Shown here one piece after another: positions 1-10,554 of a stretch of DNA of 56,845 bases. Position 1 is the first letter of the stretch, and the number at the start of each line of letters is the position of its first letter. The position numbers were made by a program, and so were the translations under genes. Source of the stretch: Pseudomonas citronellolis. Lineage in GTDB: Bacteria; Pseudomonadota; Gammaproteobacteria; Pseudomonadales; Pseudomonadaceae. Below the pieces are notes generated by a model that did not search any database, was not told the origin of the DNA, and saw only the letters and a program-made list of their open reading frames with translations. The stretch is from positions 1-56,845 of the forward strand of contig NZ_JARJLT010000020.1 of NCBI RefSeq assembly GCF_029335315.1, written 5' to 3'.

Positions 1-45
1 ACACATCCGGGCGTACCGAGCGCCACCAAAGCGAAATGACGGCCG

Positions 46-77
46 AAAAAAAGCCCCGCACTTGGCGGGGCTTTTCC
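46..77 (-). terminator. Rho-independent terminator of acnB
   Basis: A 7-bp GC stem (gccccgc / gcggggc, 53-59 and 65-71) with a 5-nt loop is followed on the minus strand by seven T (46-52). It lies 15 bp past the acnB stop codon, so it should end the acnB transcript. A short T run on the other side could make it partly bidirectional. Confidence 0.85.
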
Positions 78-91
78 TGATGCCGAAAGGC

Positions 92-2701
92 TTAGGCTTG
101 GACGACCGGAATCTTGGCCTTCGCAGCGGCTTCCTTGAACTCGGCGATCTGGTCGAAGCTCAGGTAGCGGTAGATATCGGCAGACATGCTGTCGATGTCC
201 TTCGCGTAGGCCATGTACTCCTCGATGGTCGGCAGCTTGCCGATGATCGAAGCCACAGCGGCCAGCTCCGCCGACGCCAGGAACACGTCGGTGGAATCGC
301 CCAGGCGGTTCGGGAAGTTACGGGTCGAGGTCGAGACCACGGTGGAACCGGTCTGTACGCGAGCCTGGTTACCCATGCACAGCGAGCAGCCCGGCATTTC
401 CATGCGCGCGCCAGCCTTGCCGTAGATGCCGTAGTAGCCTTCCTCGGTCAGCTGGTGGGCGTCCATCTTGGTCGGCGGGGCCAGCCACAGACGGGTCGGA
501 ATGCCACCCTTGACCTTGTCCAGCAGCTTGCCGGCAGCGCGGAAGTGACCGATGTTGGTCATGCACGAGCCGATGAACACCTCGTCGATCTTGCGGCCTT
601 GCACGCTGGACAGCAGGCGGGCGTCGTCCGGGTCGTTCGGAGCGCAGAGTACCGGCTCCTTGACATCGGCCAGGTCGATCTCGATGACCGCAGCGTATTC
701 GGCGTCCTTGTCGGCTTCCAGCAGTTGCGGGTTGGCCAGCCAGGCTTCCATCGCTTTCGCGCGGCGCTCCAGGGTGCGGGCGTCGCCGTAGCCTTCGCCG
801 ATCATCCAGCGCAGCAGGGTGATGTTCGACTTCAGGTATTCGGCGATGGCCTCTTCCGGCAGCTTGATGGTGCAACCGGCGGCGGAGCGTTCGGCCGAGG
901 CGTCGGACAGCTCGAAGGCTTGTTCGACGGTCAGGTCGTTCAGGCCTTCGATCTCGAGGATGCGGCCGGAGAAGATGTTCTTCTTGCCTTTCTTCTCGAC
1001 GGTCAGCAGGCCGGCCTGGATGGCGTAGTAGGGGATCGCATGGACCAGGTCACGCAGGGTGATGCCCGGTTGCAGCTTGCCCTTGAAGCGCACCAGGACC
1101 GATTCCGGCATGTCCAGCGGCATGACGCCGGTGGCGGCGGCGAAGGCTACCAGGCCGGAGCCGGCCGGGAAGCTGATGCCGATCGGGAAGCGGGTGTGCG
1201 AGTCGCCGCCGGTGCCGACGGTGTCGGGCAGCAGCATGCGGTTCAGCCAGCTGTGGATGATGCCGTCGCCCGGACGCAGGGACACGCCGCCACGGGTCAT
1301 GATGAAGTCAGGCAGGGTGTGGTGGGTCTTGACGTCGATCGGCTTCGGATAGGCCGCGGTGTGGCAGAAGGACTGCATCACCAGGTCGGCGGAGAAGCCC
1401 AGGCAAGCCAGGTCCTTCAGCTCGTCGCGGGTCATCGGGCCGGTGGTGTCCTGGGAACCGACGGTGGTCATCTTCGGTTCGCAGTAGGTGCCCGGACGCA
1501 CGCCCTTGCCTTCCGGCAGGCCGCAGGCGCGACCGACCATCTTCTGCGCCAGGGTGAAGCCCTTGCCGGTGTCGGCGGGGGATTCCGGCTTCTTGAACAG
1601 GTCGGACGGGGCCAGGCCCAGTTCGGCGCGCGCCTTCTCGGTCAGGCCGCGGCCGACGATCAGCGGGATACGGCCGCCGGCGCGGACTTCGTCCAGCAGA
1701 ACCGGGGTCTTCAGCTCGAAGGTGGTGACCACTTCGCCGCTGTCGTGACGGGTGACCTTGCCTTCGTACGGGTACACGTCGATGACGTCGCCCATGGCCA
1801 GGTTGGTGCAGTCGAACTCGATCGGCAGGGCGCCGGCGTCTTCCATGGTGTTGTAGAAGATCGGGGCGATCTTGGTGCCGAAGCAGAAGCCGCCAGCGCG
1901 CTTGTTCGGCACGTAGGGGATGTCGTCGCCGAAGAACCACAGCACCGAGTTGGTGGCGGATTTACGCGAGGAACCGGTGCCGACCACGTCGCCGACGTAG
2001 GCGACCGGGAAGCCCTTGGCCTTGACCGCTTCGATCTGCTTCAGCGGGCCGACGGAGCCCGGCTGGACCGGCTCGATGCCGTCGCGGGCCATCTTCAGCA
2101 TGGCCAGGGCGTGCAGCGGGATGTCCGGACGCGACCAGGCGTCGGGCGCCGGGGACAGGTCGTCGGTGTTGGTTTCGCCGGGCACCTTGAACACGGTCAG
2201 GGTGATCTTCTCGGCGAGCGCCGGGCGGGCCTGGAACCACTCGCCGTCGGCCCAGGATTGCAGCACGGCCTTGGCGGCGGCGTTGCCTTTCTTGGCGCGT
2301 TCGGAAACGTCATGGAAGGCGTCGAACATCAGCAGGGTGTGCTTCAGTTGCGCAGCGGCGACTTCGGCCAGTTCGGCGTTGTCGAGGGCTTCGACCAGGG
2401 TGGCGATGTTGTAGCCGCCCTGCATGGTGCCGAGCAGCTCGAGGGCGCGCTTGCGGTCGATCAGCGGCGAAGCGGCTTCACCCTTGACGACGGCGGACAG
2501 GTAGCCGGCCTTGACGTAGGCGGCTTCGTCGACACCCGGCGGGACGCGGTTGGTGATCAGGTCGAGGAGGAATTCTTCTTCGCCGGCCGGCGGGTTTTTC
2601 AGGAGTTCGACCAGACCTGCGGTCTGCTCGGCGTTCAGCGGCTGGGGCACGATACCCTGGGCGGCACGCTCTTCTACGTGTTTGCGGTAGGCTTCAAGCA
2701 C
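92..2701 (-). CDS. acnB: Aconitate hydratase B (bifunctional aconitase / 2-methylisocitrate dehydratase)
   Basis: This cytoplasmic [4Fe-4S] enzyme converts citrate to isocitrate in the TCA cycle and can act on 2-methylisocitrate in propionate breakdown. The 869-residue length fits the AcnB family. The N-terminal part is the AcnB-type HEAT-like domain. The three cluster cysteines are visible near the C terminus: one in GSCMTNIG (about residue 711) and two in PGCSLCMGN (about 770 and 773). The start is a GTG at 2701, preceded by a GAGGGA ribosome-binding site 6 nt upstream; no ATG fits as well. It is transcribed alone, with a terminator just downstream. The long upstream region (2702-3092) carries an unusual inverted repeat. 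Family assignment is very secure. Confidence 0.97.
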   Translation of the reverse strand: MLEAYRKHVEERAAQGIVPQPLNAEQTAGLVELLKNPPAGEEEFLLDLITNRVPPGVDEAAYVKAGYLSAVVKGEAASPLIDRKRALELLGTMQGGYNIATLVEALDNAELAEVAAAQLKHTLLMFDAFHDVSERAKKGNAAAKAVLQSWADGEWFQARPALAEKITLTVFKVPGETNTDDLSPAPDAWSRPDIPLHALAMLKMARDGIEPVQPGSVGPLKQIEAVKAKGFPVAYVGDVVGTGSSRKSATNSVLWFFGDDIPYVPNKRAGGFCFGTKIAPIFYNTMEDAGALPIEFDCTNLAMGDVIDVYPYEGKVTRHDSGEVVTTFELKTPVLLDEVRAGGRIPLIVGRGLTEKARAELGLAPSDLFKKPESPADTGKGFTLAQKMVGRACGLPEGKGVRPGTYCEPKMTTVGSQDTTGPMTRDELKDLACLGFSADLVMQSFCHTAAYPKPIDVKTHHTLPDFIMTRGGVSLRPGDGIIHSWLNRMLLPDTVGTGGDSHTRFPIGISFPAGSGLVAFAAATGVMPLDMPESVLVRFKGKLQPGITLRDLVHAIPYYAIQAGLLTVEKKGKKNIFSGRILEIEGLNDLTVEQAFELSDASAERSAAGCTIKLPEEAIAEYLKSNITLLRWMIGEGYGDARTLERRAKAMEAWLANPQLLEADKDAEYAAVIEIDLADVKEPVLCAPNDPDDARLLSSVQGRKIDEVFIGSCMTNIGHFRAAGKLLDKVKGGIPTRLWLAPPTKMDAHQLTEEGYYGIYGKAGARMEMPGCSLCMGNQARVQTGSTVVSTSTRNFPNRLGDSTDVFLASAELAAVASIIGKLPTIEEYMAYAKDIDSMSADIYRYLSFDQIAEFKEAAAKAKIPVVQA

Positions 2702-2820
2702 AGTATTTCCCTCATCAGTGGTCCCGTGGGACGCTCATCCAGGAGGGCTGTCCGATCCATTCGTCAGGCATGGTGGACGGTAATCCACGGACCTACGACG
2801 GCACCGGCAGCCTCCAGACA

Positions 2821-2942
2821 GAAGCTGTTTTCAAAGTTTTACGCCGGAGGGCCTGGGGCGAGAGGGGCTGGACGCTTGAGGGGGGCGCCCAGACCGCGAG
2901 GCCGCCGGAATCTGTGCTTCGTGACGCTTTGAAAACAGCTTC
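2821..2942. promoter_or_regulatory. Perfect 16-bp inverted repeat in the acnB upstream region
   Basis: The arms gaagctgttttcaaag (2821-2836) and ctttgaaaacagcttc (2927-2942) are exact reverse complements separated by 90 bp. They sit in the roughly 390-bp non-coding stretch between the divergent acnB and DUF1289 genes, about 120-240 bp ahead of acnB. The spacing is too long for a terminator. Two widely spaced regulator sites bridged by DNA looping, or a long-range mRNA pairing, are the simplest readings. The rest of 2702-3092 shows no gene. I do not recognise the motif as a known Pseudomonas operator. Confidence 0.55.
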
Positions 2943-3092
2943 GAACGGGCATTGCGCCTTGTGAAAGGCGGGCCGATTCTACTGGAATTCCTGGCCGAAA
3001 GTAAGCGGCAATACGCTTGCCTGCAGGGTGATATTGCCTAGACAAAGGGCTAAGATGCCGTCTCGCCCCAAGCGCCAGAAACCGTTTCGCCC

Positions 3093-3569
3093 ATGTCCTC
3101 CCAGCGCATCAAGACCCCCTGTGTCGGCCTCTGTTCCACGGTCTACGGCGACCTCGTGTGCCGTGGCTGCAAGCGTTTCCACCACGAGGTGGTGAACTGG
3201 AACCTGTATGGCGACGACGAGAAGCGCGCCGTCTGGAAGCGCCTGGAGGTGCTGCTGGTGCAGGTGATGGTGGCCAAGCTGGAGGTGTTCGACGCGCCGC
3301 GCCTGCGCGCCCAGCTGGAGCAGCGGCAGATCCGCTTCGTTCCCGAGCAGTCGCCGTATTGCTGGGCCTACCAGCTGATCGCCCGCGGTTCGCGGCTGAT
3401 CCAGAACATCGAGGCCTACGGCGTGGCGCTGCTGCCGGAGTTCCGCGGCTGGGGCCTGCCGGAGCTGCGCGACGCCATCGACCGCGAGTTCTTCCTGCTT
3501 TCCGAAGCCCATTACGACCGCTATATAGCGCCGCGTTTCCTCAGCGAAGGCATGGACCTGCGCGTCTGA
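3093..3569 (+). CDS. DUF1289 family small cysteine-rich protein
   Basis: A 158-residue cytoplasmic protein with an N-terminal DUF1289 module: Cys10, Cys14, Cys23 and Cys26 in TPCVGLC...VCRGCKRF. These cysteines are the hallmark of the family and are thought to bind a metal or Fe-S cluster. The rest (residues 40-158) is probably helical and has no motif I recognise. It is divergent from acnB, and the neighbouring DAHP synthase gene converges on it 36 bp away. No strong Shine-Dalgarno precedes the ATG. The molecular role of the family is unknown; the cysteine motif makes the call firm but the function open. Confidence 0.8.
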   Translation: MSSQRIKTPCVGLCSTVYGDLVCRGCKRFHHEVVNWNLYGDDEKRAVWKRLEVLLVQVMVAKLEVFDAPRLRAQLEQRQIRFVPEQSPYCWAYQLIARGSRLIQNIEAYGVALLPEFRGWGLPELRDAIDREFFLLSEAHYDRYIAPRFLSEGMDLRV

Positions 3570-3605
3570 CCGGGCGCCAGCCGCGCGCGGGCGCCGTTCG
3601 TCGGC

Positions 3606-5923
<2,318 letters not shown>

Positions 5924-5926
5924 CGC

Positions 5927-7588
5927 TCAGGGAATCTGGTAGCTGAGCGTCAGGTTCAGGCGCGGGCTGCGTTCGTTGTTGTCGATGGCGCGGTCGCCGA
6001 ACGGCTTGGCCACCTCCACCCCCAGCACGTACTGCTTGCGGTTCGAGAAGCGCACGCCGAGCGCCGCCGAGCCGAGCTTGGCGCCGGGCAGGCCGTCGGC
6101 GTTGTACCAGGTGCGCGCGCCGTCGACCACGAAGTAGGGCTGTAGCTGGTTCATCCACCTGTTCTGCCAGAGGAACGAGTAGTTCGCTTCGTAGGAGGCA
6201 CCCCAGCCCTTGTCGCCGGTGGCCTGGTCGTCCGGGTAGCCACGGCCGAAGTTGGCGCCGCCGTAGGTGATCTGCTCGGAGTCCGGCAGCACGTCGTGGG
6301 CCCACTGGAAGCTGACGTTGGCCACCCCCTGGACGCGCTCGCTGAACTGGTTCTGCTGGGCGCCGAAGCCCAGTACGCGGGTGAAGTCCCGCTTCGCCGG
6401 CGCCGTGCTCTGCGCGTCGAAGGCGTTCAGGCCCTTGTACAGGGCCAGGCTGCCGGCGCGCACCTGCTTCTCGGCGAACTGCTGGACCAGGGTGTCGACG
6501 CCGACCACCCGCAGCTTGCTGCGCAGTTTCACGCTGTAGGGGATGTTCGGCACCACCAGGTCGTAGCGGCTGGTGTCGTCGACCGTGTAGGCGCGCAGGT
6601 TGACGTCCCAGGTCAGGTCGCGGCGCAGCAGCACGGGAATCCCCAGGCCGGCGCTGACCCGTTCGTTCTCGCGCTTGCGCGCGTACTGCAGCGGGCCGAG
6701 CACCACGCGGTCTTCCGGGCTGGAGTTGTAGTGGCTGTAGCCGGCCATGACCTGCAGGCCGTTGTCGCCGAGCAGTTGGCTGTAGTTCCAGGCGCGGTAG
6801 TACTCCTTGTCGTCGCCGGGTGGGTAGAGGTAGCTGAACTGCAGTTGCTCGCCCCAGCCGAGCAGCGACGCCAGGGTGGTGTTGAACAGCCCGCGCTGGT
6901 TGCCGCGCCGCGAATCGAAGTCGACCCCGGTGGTGACGATCTCGCGCTTGCCGAGCATTTCCAGCACGGCGCCGCCGTCGGTGGTGGTCGGCGGGTTGAG
7001 GATCATTTTCATCTGCAGGCCGGGGACGCGGCTCATCAGCACGCTGAAGCGCTCGAAGCTGGCGCGGGTCAGCGGCTTCTCGGCCTTCAGGCGTTCGATC
7101 CAGCGGTCCACCCGCGCCTGGTGCGCGCCGAAGTTGCCGGCGCTGCGCACCTCGCGGATATGCCCCTCGATCAGCATGATGCGGCCAACGCCGGCGCTGA
7201 AGTCCTGGTTGGGCACGTAGGCGAAGGAGATGACGTAGCCGTCGTCCTGGTAGCGCTGGGTGATGGCCTTGGCCGCCGCCACCAGTTCGCCGATCTGGAT
7301 GTCGCGGCGGGTCAGCGGTTCCAGCAGCGGCTTCCAGGTGCTCAGCGGGTAGTGTCCGCCGCCGGCGACCTCGATGCGCCGCAGGCGCACGCGTTGCTGG
7401 AGGAACTGTTGCGGCTGGCGGCTGGCTTCCGGAGTGGTGACTCGCGGCGCCTGTGGGCGGACGTCGCCACCGGGCAGGTTGGGTTTGGGCAGGCTCTGTT
7501 CGATGTCGGAACCGGGCAGCTGGATCGGTCGGTCTGCCCAGGCCATGGGGCTGGCTAACAACAGCGTTACTACGGCTAGCTTGCGCAT
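5927..7588 (-). CDS. Two-partner secretion outer-membrane transporter (TpsB, ShlB/FhaC/HecB family)
   Basis: A predicted outer-membrane beta-barrel that moves a partner protein across the outer membrane. The 553 residues begin with a Sec signal peptide (cleavage after AWA, residue 18). A proline-rich linker follows, then a POTRA domain (about 67-145, RVRLRRIEVAGGGHYPLS onward), and the rest is a ShlB-type barrel rich in alternating strands. The conserved L6-loop motif is present as GRGYPDDQ (about 445-452). The start has an excellent GGGAGGAG ribosome-binding site. It lies 83 bp downstream of the lipoprotein gene, with a strong hairpin between them. The last residues are SYQIP, not the aromatic end common in outer-membrane proteins. 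No classical large TpsA gene is adjacent. Family call is firm, cargo inferred. Confidence 0.9.
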   Translation of the reverse strand: MRKLAVVTLLLASPMAWADRPIQLPGSDIEQSLPKPNLPGGDVRPQAPRVTTPEASRQPQQFLQQRVRLRRIEVAGGGHYPLSTWKPLLEPLTRRDIQIGELVAAAKAITQRYQDDGYVISFAYVPNQDFSAGVGRIMLIEGHIREVRSAGNFGAHQARVDRWIERLKAEKPLTRASFERFSVLMSRVPGLQMKMILNPPTTTDGGAVLEMLGKREIVTTGVDFDSRRGNQRGLFNTTLASLLGWGEQLQFSYLYPPGDDKEYYRAWNYSQLLGDNGLQVMAGYSHYNSSPEDRVVLGPLQYARKRENERVSAGLGIPVLLRRDLTWDVNLRAYTVDDTSRYDLVVPNIPYSVKLRSKLRVVGVDTLVQQFAEKQVRAGSLALYKGLNAFDAQSTAPAKRDFTRVLGFGAQQNQFSERVQGVANVSFQWAHDVLPDSEQITYGGANFGRGYPDDQATGDKGWGASYEANYSFLWQNRWMNQLQPYFVVDGARTWYNADGLPGAKLGSAALGVRFSNRKQYVLGVEVAKPFGDRAIDNNERSPRLNLTLSYQIP

Positions 7589-7619
7589 CTGGCTCCTCCC
7601 TGAAACCGTTCTTATATGA

Positions 7620-7646
7620 GCGAGGGGCCAGATGCTGGCCCCTCGC
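7620..7646 (-). promoter_or_regulatory. Intercistronic hairpin between lipoprotein and tpsB genes
   Basis: A perfect 12-bp stem (gcgaggggccag / ctggcccctcgc) with a 3-nt loop sits in the 83-bp gap. On the minus strand it is followed by tcatataagaacgg, not a T run, so it is a poor intrinsic terminator. It more likely lowers read-through or protects the 3' end of the upstream message, setting a high lipoprotein to TpsB ratio. Confidence 0.65.
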
Positions 7647-7671
7647 CATACAGCCTAGGCGGAACTTCGCC

Positions 7672-9144
7672 TCAGTGCCCGGCCTTGCTGCCCAGCCCCA
7701 GGCCTGCGCCGAGGCCGCCGCCGAGCCCGTTGGTCACCCCGCCGATCAGGCCGCCCACCGCGTTCAGGGTGCCGCCGACCAGCCCGCCGGCGGCGCCGCC
7801 GCTGGTGCTGCCGGCGGCCACGCCCGCCCCGGCGCTGACCCCGTTGCTGCCGGCGCTGACTCCGGCCCCGGCGCCCACGCCGGTGCCGCCCGCGCCGACC
7901 CCGGCACCCACGCCGGCGGTGAGCCCGCCGGTGGCGCCGCCCAGGGCGCTGCCGACGCCGTTGAGCAGGCCGCCGACCGGGTTGCTGCCACCGCTGCTGC
8001 CACCCAGGGCGCCGGTGACGCTGGAGACCAGCCCGCCGACCGGGTTGCCGCCGCTGCCGGCGCCGCCCAGGGCATTGGTCACGCCAGCGATCAGGCCGCC
8101 GACCGGATTGCTGCCGCCACTGCCGCTACCGCTGCCACTGCCGTCGGGCGCCTTGACCAGGCCCCCGGCCGCGGCGACGGCCTGGCCGAGGTTGCTGACG
8201 GCGCTGCCGAGCGGGGCGAGGGTGGGGCTGCTGTCGCCGAGCTTGCCGCCGGTGGTGTCGACCAGGTTGCCGACGGTGCTCACCAGGTTGTTCACCGGCG
8301 CGCCCAGGCCGGTGGTGCTGCCGACCTTCTGGGTCAGGCTCTCGACGCCGCCGGCGACACCGGCGGTGGTGCTGCTGAGCTGCCTGGTCAGTGGGGTCAG
8401 CGGGCCGTTGGTGACGGCGCCGCTGAGCGAGTCGCCGAGCATGCTGATGTTGTCGCCGACGCCGTCCACCACCTTGCCCAGGGTATTGGTGACCGGTTTC
8501 AGCGGGGTGTTCGCGCCCACCGCGGCGACGGTGCCGCCCAGGTCGCTGACCGCGTCGCCGACGCTGCTCACCGCGCCGGTGGCGCCGGCCACGGTGGTGC
8601 CCACCGCGTTGGGGTTGCTGCCGAGCTGGCCGAGGCCGTTGGTGACGCCGGCGCCGAGGCTGTTGACGCCCTGGCCGACATCCTGGATGACGTTGCCGGC
8701 GCCGTCGGTCACGGCGCTGCCGACCACAGGCAGGCTGACACTCTTCACCGCGCTGCCGAGGTTGCTGACGGTGCCGCCGAGGGCGCTGACCGTCTCGCCG
8801 GTGTTGCTGAGGATGGTGCTGGTGGTGCTCGGGGTGGTGGTGCCGCCGGTTCCGCCGGTGCCGCCATCGGTGCCACCTGTACCGCCGGTGCCACCAGTGC
8901 CTCCCGTACCGTCGGTGCCGCCAGTACCGCCCGTACCGCCCGTACCTCCGGTTCCCGCGGTGCCGCCCGTGCCGTCGGTACCGCCGGTGCCGGTGCTGCC
9001 GCCACCGCCGTCGCCCGAAGCGCTGGCGGAATCACTGCTTCCGCTCGCGGAACTGCTGTGATGACCACCCTTGCTGCTGCACCCTTGCAGCGACAAGGCA
9101 ACGACCAGAAGAGACAGTGCGAAGACGCGGATCGGACCAGACAT
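7672..9144 (-). CDS. Glycine-rich collagen-like repeat lipoprotein, putative TpsB partner
   Basis: A 490-residue exported lipoprotein of strongly biased composition. Residues 1-21 form a lipoprotein signal ending in the lipobox LQG-Cys22; Ser at +2 predicts outer-membrane sorting. A Ser/Gly linker follows, then Gly-Thr-Gly/Asp triplets (about 44-104) that read as Gly-X-Y collagen-like repeats without proline. Residues 110-330 carry heptad-like units of the form (T/A)VSxLGx. Residues 345-410 have three NPVGGL-containing repeats of about 23 residues, and the C terminus is very Gly/Ala-rich. There is no TPS (haemagglutination) domain, unlike a normal TpsA. It precedes the TpsB gene in the same direction and shares its ribosome-binding context (ttcagggaggagcc). 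A surface or biofilm adhesin role is inference. Confidence 0.75.
   Translation of the reverse strand: MSGPIRVFALSLLVVALSLQGCSSKGGHHSSSASGSSDSASASGDGGGGSTGTGGTDGTGGTAGTGGTGGTGGTGGTDGTGGTGGTGGTGGTDGGTGGTGGTTTPSTTSTILSNTGETVSALGGTVSNLGSAVKSVSLPVVGSAVTDGAGNVIQDVGQGVNSLGAGVTNGLGQLGSNPNAVGTTVAGATGAVSSVGDAVSDLGGTVAAVGANTPLKPVTNTLGKVVDGVGDNISMLGDSLSGAVTNGPLTPLTRQLSSTTAGVAGGVESLTQKVGSTTGLGAPVNNLVSTVGNLVDTTGGKLGDSSPTLAPLGSAVSNLGQAVAAAGGLVKAPDGSGSGSGSGGSNPVGGLIAGVTNALGGAGSGGNPVGGLVSSVTGALGGSSGGSNPVGGLLNGVGSALGGATGGLTAGVGAGVGAGGTGVGAGAGVSAGSNGVSAGAGVAAGSTSGGAAGGLVGGTLNAVGGLIGGVTNGLGGGLGAGLGLGSKAGH
8833..9015 (-). repeat. Tandem Gly-Thr-Gly/Asp codon repeat in the lipoprotein gene
   Basis: About 60 codons encode an almost uninterrupted run of Gly and Thr with occasional Asp or Ala, built from degenerate 9-bp units such as accgccggt read on the plus strand. 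Synonymous codon variation inside the run suggests it is under selection for protein sequence and is not a simple slippage tract. Length may still vary between strains. Confidence 0.8.
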
Positions 9145-9424
9145 TTCGGGCTCCTCCCTGAAGGGCTCTGGTATTCAGGGGAAGCTTCGGTCCAGCGTTC
9201 CGGAGCGCACTTCCACTGACTGCAGGCTCAGTTTTAGTGCTTTGTCGGAGGGCGCGAAATTGGAACTTGTATATAGTCGTTTTGTTGTTTTTATCCCGTT
9301 GATTTCCCGTGTTTTACTTATAACTTGGCGGCACTTTTCCGGAACTTTAATACATTCGATATAGCGCTTTTCGCCGCGTGCGGAAGTGCTGGCCCGAGTG
9401 CGCGCAAAGAATAACCGCGCAACT
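9145..9424. promoter_or_regulatory. AT-rich promoter region upstream of the lipoprotein-tpsB pair
   Basis: This 280-bp gap holds no gene. Its part from about 9228 to 9370 is markedly AT-rich against GC-rich surroundings, with runs such as cttgtatatagtcgttttg and ttttacttataactt. This is the usual look of promoter DNA bound by xenogeneic silencers of the MvaT/MvaU type in Pseudomonas. The likely promoter reads leftward into the lipoprotein gene, which has a strong GGGAGGAG ribosome-binding site. No exact -35/-10 pair can be fixed by eye. Confidence 0.5.
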
Positions 9425-10216
<792 letters not shown>

Positions 10217-10554
10217 GGCGCGCGCTCCTGGCGGATGTGCCCTGCTGGGTATAGACGGCGGAGCGGCGATTGTGCAAGTCTTGACCGTTCGCCCTGTCGC
10301 AGCGGAAAAGCCACACATCCTCGGCGTTTTCCGCTATCATGCGCGCCGGCCTTTCACGGCGCCCTTCGCGACACGATCTTTCGGAGCCTTGGCGCTTCGG
10401 CTGTGTGCCCGCCCTTGCGGGCCTCCTTGACGTATTCTTCCAATAGCACACATCGCAAATCCCCGCTTCCAGCTGCCTGGGTGACTTCACTGTCGTACAG
10501 GGCATGCGCAGCTCGGCCATTGGGTCTTTGCAGATGTCTTTAGAGGCAAAACCC
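10217..10554 (+). promoter_or_regulatory. Divergent promoter region and long leader of the DEAD-box helicase gene
   Basis: The 338 bp between the crotonase and helicase starts contain no gene. A 6-bp stem with a CCTT loop (gcccgc 10409-10414, gcgggc 10419-10424) lies about 130 bp ahead of the helicase start without a T run. A tatcat element near 10335 could be a -10 box. Long structured leaders are known for cold-shock helicase genes such as E. coli deaD; similar control here is inference. Confidence 0.4.

Noticed and set aside
62-2932. A 956-codon plus-strand open frame over acnB
   Set aside because: It is a shadow of acnB, whose aconitase motifs are unmistakable on the minus strand.
8833-9015. 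A possible CRISPR-like array
   Set aside because: The units are 9 bp with no spacers and encode Gly-Thr triplets in frame.
7616-9219. Long plus-strand frames rich in Pro or Ala opposite the lipoprotein gene
   Set aside because: Their repeats are the complement of the Gly/Thr codon repeats. The minus strand has a lipobox and a strong ribosome-binding site, so it is the coding strand.
9228-9370. A small gene in the AT-rich stretch
   Set aside because: No open frame with a ribosome-binding site was found; the region fits a promoter.
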